Source of the DNA: Escarpia spicata
Taxonomy: Eukaryota > Annelida > Polychaeta > Sabellida > Siboglinidae
DNA length: 64,000 bases
Direction of reading: 5' to 3'
NCBI GenBank assembly: GCA_963995525.1
Contig: OZ023213.1
Location: 43,578,474 to 43,642,473, forward strand
The notes under the pieces were generated by a model. The model did not search any database, had not been told where the DNA came from, and worked only from the letters and a program-made list of their open reading frames with translations. Below, piece by piece: positions 61,508 to 64,000 of the stretch. The position numbers and the translations under genes were made by a program. How positions within the stretch are numbered: the first letter of the stretch is position 1; each line of letters starts with the position of its first letter.

Positions 61508-62097
61508 TACTAAATGTCCCTTCTGCTAGATTAAATGTCCCTTCTCCTGTTACATTAATGGTCCTTCTCCTATTACATTAAAGGTCCTTCTTCTACTACA
61601 CTAAAGGTCCTTCTCCTACTACATTAAAGATCCTTCTCCTACTACATTAAAGGTCCCTTCTCCTGCTATATTAAAGGTCCTTTTCCTACTACATTAAAGG
61701 TCCTGTTCATAGTACATTAAAGGTTCTTCTCTTACTACATTAAAGGTCCCACCTCCTGCTACACTAAAGGTCCCTTCTCTTTTTACATTAAAGATCCCTT
61801 CTCCTGCTACATTAAAGGTCCCTTCTCCTGCTACATTAAAGGTCCCTTCTCTTGTTACATTAAAGGTCCCTTCTCCTGCTACATTAAAGGTCCCTTCTCC
61901 TGCTACATTAAAGGTCCCTTCTCCTGCTACATTAAAGGTCCCTTCTCTTGTTACATTAAAGGTCCCTTCTCTTGTTACATTAAAGATCCCTTCTCCTGCT
62001 ACATTAAAGGTCCCTTTTCTTGTTACATTAAAGGTCCCTTCTCCTGCTACATTAAAGGTCCCTTCTCTTGTTACATTAAAGATCCCTTCTCCTGCTA
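61508..62097. repeat. 24-bp minisatellite, about 24 copies
   Basis: The unit reads ATTAAAGGTCCCTTCTCC plus TGYTAC. Early copies (61508-61780) vary in length (22-24 bp) and sequence. Copies from about 61780 to 62097 are regular and differ mainly at CCTGC/CTTGT and GGTCC/GATCC. The C-rich strand is plus. Confidence 0.96.
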
Positions 62098-63540
62098 TGT
62101 CAATGATTCCTCAACATTTCAATTTTTATTCTCGTCTAATTTCAGACCTATTTTGCGAAAAATCGTGTTTACTTCGGCGTGTTAGCTTGTTTAGTTGTAG
62201 TGAAATCATCGGACACATTATTTAATTCGATTGTTGTTCGAAAATGCTATTGTGATGGTGAAATCGACAAAGATGGATACGACATTTACCTAAAAAATTT
62301 TAAAGTGAAAACTTTGACGTGTAAAAATAATAATAGTGGAAAGCAGACTTACCAAAACACTAATAGTGAATACATTGACGGCTTAAACCACAACAAAACG
62401 TATAAACCTTTAACAAATGTTTATATTGTTGAGAAAACTTCGCGGGCAAAATAATCAAAATCACGGTGGCATAAACGCTGGTAGAAAAAACTTGATAATA
62501 AAATCTGCCATGTTAAAAATTCTACATAACAAAAGTTTTTACATCAAAGCCTGGAAGACGATAACTACGCGGTTGCGAAAACTATAATGATGAAAAAACC
62601 AAGATGGCCCAAATGAAAACACGCAATCATGCACCAGACGACAGCCAAAGCGACGGAAGATCATTATTTGTTTTTACCATAGGCGACAACGTTAACGTTT
62701 TTGTTATAGTGCTGTACGCGACTTAACGATTCGGATTGTCCCACAGTGGCACAAGTTGTTGGTTGTCACCGATCTGCTGTGCAATTTTCATTAAATCTTA
62801 CAAATATGTTTTAAAGAAAAGTGAGCATGGGTGATGCTGTCAATTTAGTCTTTAATAATTTTTTTCAGGGCGAATCAAAAGCACTGACATTGTACGCGTA
62901 CCCAGAATTCGGAAGTAAATTAGTATCAATCCCCAACCATCACCTCGGGCGAAACAACTTCGGATGAAAACCTGCCGTGGCTTCGGTGGCGTATGGCAGT
63001 GTCCAGCGATAACATATCACCAGATGAGGGTCAAATGTTAGCGAAATCGAATCACAAATGAGGTTAACCGATTACCCAACACGAGAGGTTTGAAGAGACC
63101 CGACCAGTCGTCTGCGCCTCTCAATTCTCGCCCCATCTCGTCCACACAATGGCCACAATTGCAGCGCGTGACTTCGTTACGGGCTGCATGCCTGGTCAGC
63201 GCGATGCTTAACCTCGTCACCGGCGACAGACGCAGCGCTATTGACCAGGGCTAATCGATTCGCTGCGGAGTGAGGAGCCGTATTGTTGAACGCGTGTTAA
63301 CGGCAAGGCTTGGCGGCGCCGACTCGCGCTCAGCAACAAAGCCCGGCGCGAGGCCATCGTTGGGACCCACATCCGCGCCTCGTAGATAATGCGGCGTCAA
63401 GTCGGTCGTTAAACTACCTACGTTATTGTGGCGCGCAAGCCCGCTCAAAAGCACCGTTTAGACGTGCCCGCGTGCATACGTGTGTGCGTGTGCCTGACTG
63501 ATGTGTCAAAATGTATGGCTTATGTAAAAATAAACGCTTA
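62098..63540. other. No gene recognised
   Basis: A 91-codon plus-strand frame at 62179-62454 has no recognised motif. It begins by GTG/ATG-poor sequence and looks incidental. 62940-63480 is GC-rich with incidental frames on both strands. Confidence 0.35.
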
Positions 63541-63780
63541 TATCCACAAAAGAAGATAAGCTATTAGACGTGTCAAATAGGATCATCTTCTTCTTCTGCC
63601 CGTTATTCCCTAATGGGGATGAATGTCCTATCGTGTGTCCCGCTATGGCGTCCTGTCCACTCCGTCTTCTCATGTGCGATGCTGCCACCTCTGTGTTCCA
63701 GTTCACTTTGTCAGTAATTCTTATGTTTTGTCTTTCCCGGTTGCCTTGGCTTTCACACACAACTTATCCATTACCTCCCT
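63540..63780 (-). mobile_element. Possible 3' terminus of a non-LTR retrotransposon
   Basis: On the minus strand a short frame reads HEKTEWTGRHSGTHDRTFIP then a stop and a GAAGAAGAAGATGATCC end, a style seen at termini of some non-LTR elements. There is no reverse transcriptase core, and the identification rests on general style only. Confidence 0.25.
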
Positions 63781-64000
63781 CCTCCCTACGTACAGCACAC
63801 CCTAACCACCAATTCGTCCCATTTCACCTGTTAAACCACAACGCACCCATCTCCTGTCATGTGTCTTAATATCGTCTTCCATATATACAAACCATCTTCC
63901 CAATAAATCGTAGCATTCTCACGCCAATTCTCTCAATAGTATCATTTCTCGCGCATAACTCTTGATATGTCAAGTCACTTAACCCAACCTCACATAACGC
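63781..64000. other. Pyrimidine-rich sequence, no gene recognised
   Basis: Nothing identifiable before the window ends. Confidence 0.35.

Noticed and set aside
62179..62454. 91-codon frame after the 24-bp minisatellite
   Set aside because: No domain recognised and no start or splice support.

Overview
The window looks like nuclear DNA of an invertebrate animal. It holds one recognisable protein-coding gene, a Tbx2/3-type T-box transcription factor on the minus strand, split into six coding exons with canonical GT-AG introns. Around it lies a very repeat-rich, AT-rich intergenic landscape of microsatellites, minisatellites, tRNA-derived SINEs and decayed non-LTR retrotransposons. The T-box exon wording (for example [16 protein letters not shown]) reads like protostome Tbx2/3, so a lophotrochozoan such as a mollusc or annelid is my best guess. 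That placement is inference. A run of exactly 200 N at 6017-6216 marks an assembly gap.

Layout. 1-690: 3' part of a CR1/L2-like retrotransposon, minus strand. 690-38452: no gene recognised. This part holds a 290-bp foldback at 2.7-3.0 kb, a duplicated segment with a CT-rich gap at 5.4-6.5 kb, a SINE at 11.2 kb, minisatellites at 14.4-15.6 kb, retrotransposon remnants at 4.3, 18.5, 21.9-22.8 and 32.3-33.1 kb, a 1.44-kb two-unit satellite at 27.2-28.7 kb, SINEs at 28.9 and 35.4 kb, and many TA, CA and CACT microsatellites. 38453-51898: Tbx2/3. 51899-52340: its GC-rich 5' flank, with a perfect PBX-MEIS composite motif between two CCAAT boxes. 52.3-64 kb: more gene-poor sequence with microsatellites, a duplicated segment around a trinucleotide tract (57.7-58.7 kb), a CCAA/GGTGGC block, a foldback minisatellite (60.3-60.7 kb) and a 24-bp minisatellite (61.5-62.1 kb).

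The spliced Tbx2/3 frame closes exactly: 371+268+147+77+284+1016 nt = 2163 nt, or 720 codons plus stop. The T-box is encoded by the end of exon 1 through exon 4, and the C-terminal effector region by exons 5-6. A second, stronger-looking in-frame donor after exon 2 would add four residues inside the T-box. No neighbouring gene was found, so any functional interplay here would be regulatory: intronic and flanking sequence acting on a single developmental repressor gene.

I found no prokaryotic-style system, CRISPR array, or intact mobile element with a complete enzyme set. The observations most worth following are the T-box dual donor, the PBX-MEIS/CCAAT module, the higher-order satellite, the foldback structures, the SINE family and the retrotransposon whose stop codon runs into a TGAG tail.
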